Origin: Planctomycetota bacterium
GTDB lineage: Bacteria; Planctomycetota; Phycisphaerae; UBA1845; UTPLA1
NCBI GenBank assembly: GCA_016235815.1
Contig: JACRIM010000029.1
Location: forward strand, 1 to 36,990
Reading direction: 5' to 3'
Length of the DNA stretch: 36,990 bases
The notes beneath the pieces were generated by a model. It made no database searches and was not told where the DNA came from. It worked only from the letters and a program-made list of their open reading frames with translations. Numbering within the stretch: position 1 is the stretch's first letter; each line of letters begins with the position of its first letter. The translations under genes and the position numbers were made by a program. This document shows positions 24,491 through 33,156 of this stretch, in pieces.

Positions 24491-24530
24491 TTCCCTCGGA
24501 CCCTTGAACCCTCGACTCCTTGGACCCTTG
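24491..24530 (+). repeat. Octanucleotide tandem array, five units, before tdk
   Basis: Units TTCCCTCG, GACCCTTG, AACCCTCG, ACTCCTTG and GACCCTTG repeat the family seen at 2962-3041. A GTTGC-N3-GCAAC inverted repeat lies just upstream (24471-24483). The array ends 7 bp before the candidate -35 of tdk. Confidence 0.78.
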
Positions 24531-24537
24531 GCCCGGA

Positions 24538-24565
24538 TTGCATTTCCCACCGCCCCCGTCACAAT
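24538..24565 (+). promoter_or_regulatory. Candidate promoter of tdk, leaderless arrangement
   Basis: TTGCAT (24538-24543) and CACAAT (24560-24565) are 16 nt apart. The -10 ends 8 nt before the GTG at 24574. No ribosome site is present. Confidence 0.45.
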
Positions 24566-24573
24566 CCCCACCC

Positions 24574-25146
24574 GTGCCACAAACCCAATCACGCGGACGC
24601 CTCGAAATCGTTCAAGGCTCCATGTTCGGCGGCAAGACCGAACGACTCATCGCCTGCCTTCGACAGGCCCAGGCAGCCGGCCGCCGAGTCCGCGCGTTCA
24701 AACATTGCATCGACAACCGCTACGACGTGCTGCACCTCGTGACACACACCCAGGATCGCTTCGACGCCGTCCCCGTTCCGACCGCCGCTGATATCCTGCG
24801 CCAATGCGATGATGTCGATTTTATTGCCATCGATGAAGGCCAGTTCTTCCGCATGGAGTTGATCCCCGTCGTGAACGAGCTTCTCGAACGCGGCGTCTGC
24901 GTCATCATCGCCGGCATCAGCCACGACGCATGGGGGCGACCCTTCGATCCGATGCCGCAGCTTTGCGACATGGCCGACGTGGTCACGGAGAAACAATCTC
25001 CCTGTCGCGTCTGCGGCAAGCCCTCACCCTTCACACAACGAATCACGCCGATCAATACGCTGCACATGGTCGGCGGACTCGACGACTACGAGCCGCGCTG
25101 CCGCGAACACTTCACACCACTGCCCGGGCCGCCGGAGGAACGATGA
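24574..25146 (+). CDS. tdk: Thymidine kinase (type II)
   Basis: 190 residues from GTG 24574, which places GRLEIVQGSMFGGKTERL at the N-terminus as in the family; the frame opens further up inside the octamer array. It phosphorylates thymidine to dTMP. It has the P-loop GSMFGGKT, Walker B-like DEGQFF (~88-93), AGISHDAWGRPF, a lasso-like TPINTLHMVGG, and a structural zinc site CRVC...CREH. The stop is 1 nt from the start of the nucleoside transporter, so uptake and phosphorylation of nucleosides are likely made together. Confidence 0.94.
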   Translation: MPQTQSRGRLEIVQGSMFGGKTERLIACLRQAQAAGRRVRAFKHCIDNRYDVLHLVTHTQDRFDAVPVPTAADILRQCDDVDFIAIDEGQFFRMELIPVVNELLERGVCVIIAGISHDAWGRPFDPMPQLCDMADVVTEKQSPCRVCGKPSPFTQRITPINTLHMVGGLDDYEPRCREHFTPLPGPPEER

Positions 25147-25147
25147 C

Positions 25148-26416
25148 ATGAGTTCCTATCGCGGCATCCTGGGCATCGTCGCGCTTCTTCTTGTCGCGTG
25201 GGCGCTGTCGTCCAATCGAAGGCGCATCCCCATCAAGACCGTCGTTGGTGGCATCGCTCTGCAATGGGCGCTGGCCTTGCTCGTCCTCAAGACCGAACCG
25301 GGCCGCGCCTTTTTCGACGCCATCGCCACCGTGGTGACTGTCATTCTCTCCGGCGCGGATGAAGGCGCGAAGTTCGTCTTCGGCCATCTCGCCTCCGACG
25401 GTCCGGTCATCGCGGGTGTGAAGATCATGTCGACCATCATCGTCGTCGCAACGCTCTCATCGCTTGGCTACCACTATGGAATCCTTCAGCGCGTTGTGCG
25501 CGGAATGGCATGGGTCATGACCCGCGCACTCGGCGTCACAGGACCCGAAAGCCTTTCCGGCGCGGCAAACGTTTTCCTCGGCCAGACCGAGGCCCCATTG
25601 CTCGTGCGGCCCTTCCTTGTCGGAATGACTCGCTCCGAACTCATGGCCGTCATGACCGGCGGCTTCGCCACCATCTCCGCCGGCGTCATGGCGTATTACA
25701 TCAGCGTCCTCGGCCGGCATCCGCCATTCACGCCCGTCATCATGGCCCGACACCTCATGACCGCCTCGCTCATGTCTGCGCCTGCGGCATTTGTCATGGC
25801 CAAGATCATGGTTCCACCCGGTGACGAGGCTCGACCCGGCGGCCACGTCGCCGAGACCGCGCCCATTCTCTCAAAGAACGGCCTCGACGCCGCCGCGATG
25901 GGCGCCGCCGACGGGATGAAACTGTCGATCAATGTGCTCGCCATGCTCGTGGCATTCATCGGCCTGATCACAATCGTCGACAAAGGCCTGATCGCCCTCG
26001 GCGGATTATCCTTCATGCGGCCGCTCGTCGACGCGATGGGTGCGACGCAATTGAATCTCGACGTCGTCCTCGGCTGGGTGTTTTCGCCGGTGGCGTGGCT
26101 GCTCGGCGTCGACGGAGTGGACTGCACGGCCTACGGAAGCCTGCTTGGCAAGGCGATGGCCACCAATGAAATGATCGCCTACCGCTCACTCGGCGACCTC
26201 GCACGCGACAGTAGCATGGCCCAACGATCCATCATCATGGCGACCTACTCACTTTGCGGATTCGCCAATTTCAGCTCCATCGGCATCCAGATCGGCGGCA
26301 TCGGCAGTCTTGCCCCGGAGCGCCGCGGCGACCTCGTGCAACTCGGTCCGCGAGCCATGCTTGCAGGCGCCATGGCCAGTTGGATGACAGGCTGCATCGC
26401 AGGGATGCTGATCTAA
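25148..26416 (+). CDS. Concentrative nucleoside transporter (CNT/NupC family)
   Basis: 422 residues, usual length for bacterial CNT proteins. It is a cation-coupled symporter importing nucleosides through the inner membrane. Hydrophobic helices run throughout. The CNT landmarks are present: FLGQTEAPLLVRPF (GQTExPL hairpin, substrate and ion site), NEMIAY (usual NExVAY) and SLCGFANFSSIGIQIGG in the second half. A GGAGGA ribosome site overlaps the end of tdk. Pairing with tdk indicates pyrimidine nucleoside salvage. Confidence 0.95.
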   Translation: MSSYRGILGIVALLLVAWALSSNRRRIPIKTVVGGIALQWALALLVLKTEPGRAFFDAIATVVTVILSGADEGAKFVFGHLASDGPVIAGVKIMSTIIVVATLSSLGYHYGILQRVVRGMAWVMTRALGVTGPESLSGAANVFLGQTEAPLLVRPFLVGMTRSELMAVMTGGFATISAGVMAYYISVLGRHPPFTPVIMARHLMTASLMSAPAAFVMAKIMVPPGDEARPGGHVAETAPILSKNGLDAAAMGAADGMKLSINVLAMLVAFIGLITIVDKGLIALGGLSFMRPLVDAMGATQLNLDVVLGWVFSPVAWLLGVDGVDCTAYGSLLGKAMATNEMIAYRSLGDLARDSSMAQRSIIMATYSLCGFANFSSIGIQIGGIGSLAPERRGDLVQLGPRAMLAGAMASWMTGCIAGMLI

Positions 26417-26571
26417 TCGGAAACCACTCGCCGCACGCGCCCGAATGCGGTTACGCGACCGTTGAGCAAAGCCCGCGCTCGCGCTAGGTCCACGTAAAGT
26501 GGATTCAGAACTTCTGACATCGGAACGTTTCAAGAGCCTGTCAGCCGACAAAACTACAATTGCGACCAATC
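26417..26571. other. Convergent intergenic gap
   Basis: The 155 bp between the CNT stop and the stop of the S8 protease gene show no gene and no clear terminator. Confidence 0.4.
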
Positions 26572-28776
26572 CTACTCCTCGCAACACGATGGACCGGAAA
26601 AGACGGCGGTGGCCGTGACCGAGACGTTGTAGCCGCCAGCGCCGTTGTCCGCGTCCACATACGTCGCGGTCAATGTTGCGCCATTGCAACTCTGCAAATT
26701 ATTGCTGGCGATTGCAACGGAACCGATGAATCGACCTTCGTTCACATCGATCTCGGTCAGTGTCACGTTGACTCCCGTCTGATTGGATGTCGATTTGACA
26801 TTGACCGTCACTGTGTTAGCTGCCGTGCTGCTTGTATTCAAGTCGCAATCAACGACTTCAATGAACGCGGTTCCCTGACAATCATAGGCAATCTGCTTGA
26901 ATGTGATTTCTCCCTTGTGCGAACATAGAGGGTCATAAAGACTATCTCCCATAACATCGCCGATGCATAGGCTGAATGTTTGCGGCCCTTCGGGGACATC
27001 TGTTCCCTGGACCGTGACCGTATACGTGGTGCTCGAGCTTGGGGTGTCGATCAGGACTTGCTCGACGTTGTCGATGCTGTTGACTTGCGTCCTGACGGAT
27101 GGAACGGTCGGCGTCGGCGTCGTTCCCCCGCCCATGGACCACGGGTAGTAGCGATTGTTTGCGGAATCGGTGACAACAAGGTCAAGATCGTTGACCAGCT
27201 TGGGTTTTTCGTAATTCGTGACCACCTCGGCGGGTACATCATCCCACGCCAGGGAGATTTTCAGAGGACCATTCCAAGTTGATTTGACCTTGACAGGAAT
27301 GCTGAATGAGCCGCCGTGATCGACAGTCCATTCAAAGATGTTCTTGGTACGCTGGAAGTCGACGGCGTTTGTCAGGTGAACGGAGCCGTAGCCGGAGGCG
27401 TAGTCGGGGCCGACGAACGAGGTGGAACATCCTCCTGAGCCGGTACAACTCCAGCACGGATAACCACTGCCGCATTCGTTGCCAACGAGATCAACGGCCG
27501 TGTGGATCAGAATAGCCTTGAGCGTCGAATTCATGAAGTCAGGCTGGGCCGGCGTGAAAGAACGCATATCTTGGAGGAGGATCGCGCCGCAACCGGCGAC
27601 GGCGGGCGTTGCCATTGAGGTGCCCGCAAATTGAACATAGCCGCCAGAGATCACGCAACAGTCGTTCTCGCTTCCGTCTCCTGGATGATAAAGGCAACAC
27701 GAGGAAACACCGATTGTGGACGAGCCTTGAATCTCGCGAGCTCCTGGAGCACATACATCAGGTTTCAGTCGCCCGTCACGAGTAGGTCCGCGTGAAGAAG
27801 TAGTTCTCAACGAAGCGTTATTGGCGTTAATTGCCCCGACCGAAATCGGATTCTTTGCAGATGCTAAGTCGCTGAGTGAGTTGTAATCTGGACCGAAATT
27901 GCCCATTGCAAATACAATCCTGAAGGGTAGGTTTTTCAGACTTAGTGATCCTCTAGTGACCCCATCAATAAGTTCGCAAGAAGGTGTGTATTTCCCGTTG
28001 ATCGCAGGAGTGGGGCACTCGATGTTGGCCTCGCACGTGGAATACCACGAGTTGGTCGCAATGTCCGCACCGAATGACTGAATTGCATCTTCGTAGTCAG
28101 CTTCTAGGTCGCAGTAGATGTCAAGACTATCCGCAAATGGGCATCCTTCTGCACCAGAATCGTGAGGCGGATCACATAAAGGTGGCGGATCGGGGATTTC
28201 GGCCGGAAATGATGGACCGGGTGCAGACCCTGAGCAGCTTGTGCTGTGTAGGTAGAGTGAGTATGACAATATGCGGCAGCCTGGTGCAACGCCTTTTCTG
28301 CTTCCTGAAATAGCAGGATATGGAGCCGCGTCGCCACTGCCTCCTAAGGTTCCTGCAACGTGCGTAGAATGCGCGCAGTAACTTGGCTGACCGCCAACTT
28401 GGAAAACATCAGTGGGAATGCGAATTCGTTTGACCGATGTGCTGCCACTCGTTCCACAAGGAATAGTTGAGCCGGAGGCATCCAAACATTCATCCAGATC
28501 GGGGTGCGTGTATTTAATAGGGCCTTCATCGTACACAAGAACATCAACGTCGTCGCCCGTTAGCCCATACGGAGGGTCAGCCCCAGCTCCCCAACAACTG
28601 GTTCCTTGTCCGGACAATCGACACCGAACGGCGTCGTTACCGAACACAGGGGGTGGTGGAGCGAACTCTATCCATTTGACTGAATGCTCGTCGGCCAGTC
28701 CGGAGATGTTGGCGAAAGGGATTTCTATCTCCAGCAAATTGACGCTTTCGGCTTGGCCTCTAATGGCCCCCCCCAT
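26572..28776 (-). CDS. Subtilisin-like serine protease (S8), catalytic and C-terminal part
   Basis: 734 residues in this frame. The triad is complete: D83 in VYDEG, H136 in HSTHVAGT (Gly of HGTH is Ser), S387 in FAGTSMATPAVAG, with oxyanion N293 in AMGN. A beta-sandwich follows (PLKISLAWDDVPAE then KPKLVNDLDLVV), as in KP-43-like S8 proteases, plus a C-terminal Cys-containing beta domain. Several Cys-rich inserts occur before and after His. The first ~45 residues (LLEIEIPFANISGLADE, WIEFAPPPP) are the end of a prodomain whose beginning lies in the other frame at 28760-29320. The two frames meet at a G8 run, so this ATG is probably not the true start. It is AT-richer than flanking genes. Confidence 0.9.
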   Translation of the reverse strand: MGGAIRGQAESVNLLEIEIPFANISGLADEHSVKWIEFAPPPPVFGNDAVRCRLSGQGTSCWGAGADPPYGLTGDDVDVLVYDEGPIKYTHPDLDECLDASGSTIPCGTSGSTSVKRIRIPTDVFQVGGQPSYCAHSTHVAGTLGGSGDAAPYPAISGSRKGVAPGCRILSYSLYLHSTSCSGSAPGPSFPAEIPDPPPLCDPPHDSGAEGCPFADSLDIYCDLEADYEDAIQSFGADIATNSWYSTCEANIECPTPAINGKYTPSCELIDGVTRGSLSLKNLPFRIVFAMGNFGPDYNSLSDLASAKNPISVGAINANNASLRTTSSRGPTRDGRLKPDVCAPGAREIQGSSTIGVSSCCLYHPGDGSENDCCVISGGYVQFAGTSMATPAVAGCGAILLQDMRSFTPAQPDFMNSTLKAILIHTAVDLVGNECGSGYPCWSCTGSGGCSTSFVGPDYASGYGSVHLTNAVDFQRTKNIFEWTVDHGGSFSIPVKVKSTWNGPLKISLAWDDVPAEVVTNYEKPKLVNDLDLVVTDSANNRYYPWSMGGGTTPTPTVPSVRTQVNSIDNVEQVLIDTPSSSTTYTVTVQGTDVPEGPQTFSLCIGDVMGDSLYDPLCSHKGEITFKQIAYDCQGTAFIEVVDCDLNTSSTAANTVTVNVKSTSNQTGVNVTLTEIDVNEGRFIGSVAIASNNLQSCNGATLTATYVDADNGAGGYNVSVTATAVFSGPSCCEE

Positions 28777-29320
28777 GTCTTGAGCATGTCATTCTCGCTT
28801 CCTCGACAAGGTTAATGTCGTCGTGAAAGGAAACGCTAACCGCGACAACCGGGTTGAACACGGCGTCCGCTTGAATAAAGGGCCTCCCATTGCCGGGTTG
28901 AGGCGGGCGAATAGACGATGGCGGAACGCGTCCAATGGCTACCGCTGAACCCATTCGGCCGACACGCGTAAGCACCCCCATTGTTCTGAGTGCGCTTCCT
29001 TCGAGAATTGAATGCACGTCAATGTCGGCGTGTGGCAAGAAAGCGTAATACACGCCATTTGATATTGCCCCCTGCAACCTAAGCCCGGCTCTGGCCAGTG
29101 ACCGACGTTCAATCCATGTTAGTGCGCGATCGAACCCAACAACAAAGTGTTTTTTCTCCGGATTCCCTGCTTGAAGCAGGAGTTCAGCGCCCAGTTCAGG
29201 CGAGGTGCGGGCTTGTAATACCATATTTGTCTGCTGAAAGGGGATTTCCATCGGGTCTGACCAAACAACCTGAGTCGTCATCGTGCAGTAAAGAACTTTC
29301 GTGAGATGGTTAAGTTTCAC
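28760..29320 (-). CDS. Prodomain part of the S8 protease, frame-shifted from it
   Basis: GTG 29320 is preceded by GGAGGT and a good promoter at 29358-29387, so this is the 5' end of a real transcription unit. The sequence (FDRALTWIERRSLARAGLRLQGAI, then NGVYYAFLP) fits the first half of an S8 prodomain. The frame ends at TAG just after a run of eight G (28774-28767). Removing one G would join it to the protease frame with no stop, giving about 915 residues. Either this is a real frameshift (pseudogene, slippage or phase variation) or a sequence error. A hydrophobic signal peptide is weak at best (VLYCTMTTQVVW). Confidence 0.72.
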   Translation of the reverse strand: MKLNHLTKVLYCTMTTQVVWSDPMEIPFQQTNMVLQARTSPELGAELLLQAGNPEKKHFVVGFDRALTWIERRSLARAGLRLQGAISNGVYYAFLPHADIDVHSILEGSALRTMGVLTRVGRMGSAVAIGRVPPSSIRPPQPGNGRPFIQADAVFNPVVAVSVSFHDDINLVEEARMTCSRHGGGH

Positions 29321-29357
29321 AAAACCTCCATTCATGATTTGATTGGGGCAAGCGACT

Positions 29358-29387
29358 CGTATAGTCACCAAGATTCACCCGTATCAA
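29358..29387 (-). promoter_or_regulatory. Promoter of the S8 protease gene
   Basis: On the minus strand TTGATA (29387-29382), an 18-nt spacer and TATACG (29363-29358) form a good sigma-70-like promoter. It lies in the 78-bp gap after the upstream gene and gives a leader of about 30 nt with GGAGGT. Confidence 0.6.
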
Positions 29388-29398
29388 GGGAGACATAT

Positions 29399-31294
29399 CT
29401 ACTCTGGGCAGTTCACGACATATATCAACTGTTGGACAAACGGCGGGATATCTGCCGACGAAAGTACGCCGTCGCGGTTCATGTCGGCACGGCAAAAGGC
29501 GAGGAACTCGGCCCCGGCGCAGGAGGGTTGATTGACGAGTGTATCGACAAACACACGAATGTCGGTTGCGTTGAGCTTGCCGTCGCCGGTGAAATCGCAA
29601 TGGTCGCATTCGCAGAAGTCGGAAATGCCATTGGAATTGCAGTCGGTTACGACGCCGTCACATAGGTCCGCCACGCCGTTCAGGTTGCAATCCTGCGTAA
29701 TGCGCCCCCACCACAGGCCCCATCGCGTAACAACATATGGCGAAGGGAGAAAGATCAAATAGGTGGGGCCGACATATTCTTGGATAGTCCAGAAGCCGCG
29801 ATCATCAATAGGGTCGACAACGGTCGCGCTATAATTGCCCCAATAAAATGGCCCTTCGAAGACGGGTACGAAGTGGTGCGTGGCAACACGGAGCGTTTGT
29901 GCGGCCGACAAGTAGCCGGGAGGATCTCCCGCGAACCGAGTCGCGAAGGCCGCTTCAGGGCATCGCACGGGGTCGCTCCTCGTCATTCCGACGCAAACAT
30001 CATTCGTGCAGTTCACGGCGATACTCGGGCACACATGCCCGGAGCCGGGGACGCCGTCAATCACGCCGCTTTGCACAATCGGATTTGGCATCGCGCCGGG
30101 ATCGATTTCATACCAGAAGGCCGCAGCATGATTCGGAGTCCCTGTCGCCGGAAGCCATGCATGATGAGTCGCCCAAAGGCGTCCATTGCGAAACACAGTA
30201 TTAGCGGCAATCCGAGCGCCAAGTAGTCTTAGTCCTTCTACGGCGTTGCAATTTGCACCACCGAAATTTGTGTAACTGAAAACGTTGTTGACGCGAAAAA
30301 GCCCGGTTCCTGGATAATCGGAGCCTGGCACAACCGACCACGCCGGCGACGGTCCGGTCCCGGTGATTTGGGAGAGCCGGATCAAGTTTGTGTCGTCATT
30401 CGGGTCAAGCCCGAGCAGGTTAACGATCCATAACGTTGGTTCGCCTGCGTCAAATGTGACGCATGGTTGGAGCGAAGCCTCGCCGATGGTTGTGTTACCG
30501 TCGAAGCCCGCCGGAAAAAACGTGAGGGTCAACGGCCCGCCGGATAGGGCCGTCGACTTGTCGATGACCCACATCGCCGGGCCTTGAAAGGCTGGAGTGA
30601 ATATGTCAGCCGTTATCGCGATCCACGTGCTGTTGTATCCCATGCATGGAAAAGTCTCCAAAGGACCTGCATCCGGAAGGGAATAAAACGTCCACGCTCC
30701 TAATGGGTTATCCGTGGAACTGATCGCAAATCCCGTCGCGCCGGATAATCGAGCCGATGCCAGCCATCGATTGGACGACGAATCAAATAGAATCCGCTCT
30801 TCGAAAGGTGCAGGACCAATCAACGACCAGAATGAAGCTAGTGAAACCGAACTGAGGATCGCACCCGATCGATCATGCACTCGAAAATCAGTTTTGGGCA
30901 TGGTGACAACATGATTCGGTCCGACGGCCCCCATTGCATAGGGCGGGTTTGCAGTTCCGGTCTGGGCCTCGAACCCGTATGTCAACGCCACGTTGCCCGG
31001 ACACGGTAAACATGCGGATCGCTCCGTACCCGATTCGCCCGCATCCAATCCGATTGAAAAACGCTCCGTCGACTGGGCGCGAACGGCCTTGGAATTAACA
31101 AACGACGAAATCGCCATCGGCGGCTGAGCCGGCGACGGGCTAATTGCTATCCCCGTCGCGCGCATCGCCTCGTCCGCCGCCACCATCTCCGCCCACGTCC
31201 GCACGCCCGCCGGTGGAACCGTGACCACCTCATTGGCGCACGCCTTGGCAGAGATCGAGAGGATCAAAATGCCAACACCTAAGTGCCGGTTCAT
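29399..31294 (-). CDS. Secreted protein with C-terminal calcium-type DxNxNG and dockerin-like repeats
   Basis: 631 residues. ATG 31294 is preceded by GGAGGT with 6 nt spacing. A signal peptide (~1-20, ending KACANE) indicates export. The body is beta-rich, with propeller-like strands rich in W and G (TYGFEAQTG, RWLASARLSG, TLWIVNLLG) but no catalytic motif. Near residues 545-562 two DCNxNGxxDxC repeats occur, as in thrombospondin type-3 or EF-like calcium loops. Residues ~563-631 hold two dockerin/EF-like loops (DFTGDGKLNATD and DMNRDGVLSSAD). In Planctomycetota such tails close many exported proteins; a cellulosome is not implied. A strong promoter lies upstream. Confidence 0.85.
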   Translation of the reverse strand: MNRHLGVGILILSISAKACANEVVTVPPAGVRTWAEMVAADEAMRATGIAISPSPAQPPMAISSFVNSKAVRAQSTERFSIGLDAGESGTERSACLPCPGNVALTYGFEAQTGTANPPYAMGAVGPNHVVTMPKTDFRVHDRSGAILSSVSLASFWSLIGPAPFEERILFDSSSNRWLASARLSGATGFAISSTDNPLGAWTFYSLPDAGPLETFPCMGYNSTWIAITADIFTPAFQGPAMWVIDKSTALSGGPLTLTFFPAGFDGNTTIGEASLQPCVTFDAGEPTLWIVNLLGLDPNDDTNLIRLSQITGTGPSPAWSVVPGSDYPGTGLFRVNNVFSYTNFGGANCNAVEGLRLLGARIAANTVFRNGRLWATHHAWLPATGTPNHAAAFWYEIDPGAMPNPIVQSGVIDGVPGSGHVCPSIAVNCTNDVCVGMTRSDPVRCPEAAFATRFAGDPPGYLSAAQTLRVATHHFVPVFEGPFYWGNYSATVVDPIDDRGFWTIQEYVGPTYLIFLPSPYVVTRWGLWWGRITQDCNLNGVADLCDGVVTDCNSNGISDFCECDHCDFTGDGKLNATDIRVFVDTLVNQPSCAGAEFLAFCRADMNRDGVLSSADIPPFVQQLIYVVNCPE

Positions 31295-31328
31295 TCGCTG
31301 ACCTCCATCCCCCAGTCATTCGCTCTGA

Positions 31329-31357
31329 ATTATACAAAACCAGCCCTGATTATGCAA
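31329..31357 (-). promoter_or_regulatory. Strong promoter of the dockerin-like protein gene
   Basis: On the minus strand TTGCAT (31357-31352), exactly 17 nt, then a perfect TATAAT (31334-31329). The leader would be about 28 nt and contains GGAGGT. Confidence 0.75.
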
Positions 31358-31452
31358 TAACACATGGCACCGAACTTGGTCAGGCTTCCCGTTTTTTCCG
31401 GCCGAGCACGGCACCGCCCCACTGGTTTCGGGGGCAGCCTAAAAATCGAATC

Positions 31453-33156
31453 TCAAAACTCTTGCCGCTGAAACCGCCGGATGCCGACCTTCATACACGC
31501 CCAGCTCGCCAGCGGCCCCACCACAACCAGCCCCGCGAACATGAGCCAGCAGTACCCGTCGAGACTCCCCAACTCCCCGGCCTGCACCATTCGATAGCAA
31601 ATGCCGCCGACCAGCGCCACACCCGCCGCGACGAGGCCCACGCTTGCAATCAGGTTCACCGTCCCACCCAGCCCCGACGCAATTCGCCCCGCACTCGGCT
31701 CGTCGTAATTCGGCATCCGCGCCCCCATCCCCACCGCCATTCCACAGAGACCGATGCAAATCGACAGCGTTCCGCCGATCTGCACCAATGCCAGTACCGG
31801 CGGCAGCGCCAGCGAACGCACCGATAGAAACGTGACGCTCATCGCCGCCAGCCCCGTAATCGTCGTCGCATAAAGAAACTTCGCCCACATCACCCGCGAC
31901 CGAGACAACGGCCACAAGCCCACGAGCCACATCTGCTTGCCTTCCATCGAGATCATCGGAAAGACGAATCGACTGGTGAACGTGGAGAGGATCAGCGTCA
32001 CCGCGCCGAAGTTCAGAAAGCAAATCAGCGCCTGCCACGCCACGGTGAATCCATCCGGCCGACTCCGCGGCAGATACGCCAGATAGAGCGCCAGCAACCC
32101 AAACAAAATCACCAACTGCGACCACTGCACCGGGTCGCGCAGAAAATTGCGAATGTCTTTGAGAATGAGCAACCGCATCTGCGGCGGGGCATACGAGAAG
32201 AACACATCCGCCACCGCCTGCGACGCCGACCCACTGGAGGCCTTTGCTTTGTTCGGCGCCGAATGGGCACGGCCGAACGCGGACATCAGCTTCGTCCCCA
32301 CCACCGCCACACCGGCCCACGAGAAAAACGCGGCCGTTGACAACGTCACACCCAGATAAAACACCGCATCGCGCGGTCGATCCTCAATCGCATACCGAAT
32401 CGCATGCGTCACCCATGTCGAAGGAAGCATGGCCCCTTTGAGAAACTCCAACTCCGACAGAAAACCCGTCAGCCACCGGTTCGATTCTGCCGCCGACACC
32501 GCCCACAACCGCCCCCACCACACGATTAGGAGGATCAGCGCCGCACCCACCGCATACACAAGCGTCTGCTTCGCGAGTCGCGGCAACCACAGCGCCACCA
32601 TGAGCGCAGCCAACAACCCCAGCGCCCCCGGAATCGGCACAAACCCAAGAAACGCCACGATAAACACCAGATAGAAATGCCACGGCAGACCCTGCACATG
32701 CCCGATCGCCAGCATGAGCGGCATCCCCAGAAGCAACAACGACCAACTCGCGAAGAACAGCGCCTCCAGATACATGATCGTCACGACATTCTGCGGCGCA
32801 TGCGGCATCGCCAGCAGGAACGACGGCTCATCCCGGCTGAACAGCGCCCCATACGAAATCACCGCCGTCGAAAACGCGAGGAGCAGCGTCATCGCAACAA
32901 AGAACACATGAAACACATACGGAATCGCAATCACCGCCGGCTGCTCGAACCGCCGGAGAAACACGAACACATTCTCAAAGATGCTGTACAGCGCGATCCA
33001 GATCGTCCCGATGAACACCATCGCCATGATCAGCGCCAGCGGCGACTGGTTCACCAACTGCCCCACGCGATTGGCAAGGATGCGCAGCTTGAGCCGCAGC
33101 AGCACACCCAGCCTTGGCACCGGCGTAATGGAGAATGCCGCCACGAGATCGCTCAC
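31453..33156 (-). CDS. ABC-2 type transporter permease
   Basis: 567 residues from GTG 33156, whose GTGA overlaps the stop of the ATPase gene. About twelve hydrophobic segments are visible in two groups, separated by a soluble stretch near residues 290-330 (RAHSAPNKAKASSG). Motifs such as KDIRNFLRDPVQWSQL and WLVGLWPLSRSRVMWAKFL are typical of large ABC-2/ABC exporter permeases. With the ATPase upstream it should form an inner-membrane exporter; the substrate is unknown. Confidence 0.88.
   Translation of the reverse strand: MSDLVAAFSITPVPRLGVLLRLKLRILANRVGQLVNQSPLALIMAMVFIGTIWIALYSIFENVFVFLRRFEQPAVIAIPYVFHVFFVAMTLLLAFSTAVISYGALFSRDEPSFLLAMPHAPQNVVTIMYLEALFFASWSLLLLGMPLMLAIGHVQGLPWHFYLVFIVAFLGFVPIPGALGLLAALMVALWLPRLAKQTLVYAVGAALILLIVWWGRLWAVSAAESNRWLTGFLSELEFLKGAMLPSTWVTHAIRYAIEDRPRDAVFYLGVTLSTAAFFSWAGVAVVGTKLMSAFGRAHSAPNKAKASSGSASQAVADVFFSYAPPQMRLLILKDIRNFLRDPVQWSQLVILFGLLALYLAYLPRSRPDGFTVAWQALICFLNFGAVTLILSTFTSRFVFPMISMEGKQMWLVGLWPLSRSRVMWAKFLYATTITGLAAMSVTFLSVRSLALPPVLALVQIGGTLSICIGLCGMAVGMGARMPNYDEPSAGRIASGLGGTVNLIASVGLVAAGVALVGGICYRMVQAGELGSLDGYCWLMFAGLVVVGPLASWACMKVGIRRFQRQEF

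Noticed and set aside
29399-29605. Cellulosome component
   Set aside because: No cohesin, scaffoldin or glycoside hydrolase is present; dockerin-like tails are common in Planctomycetota without cellulosomes.
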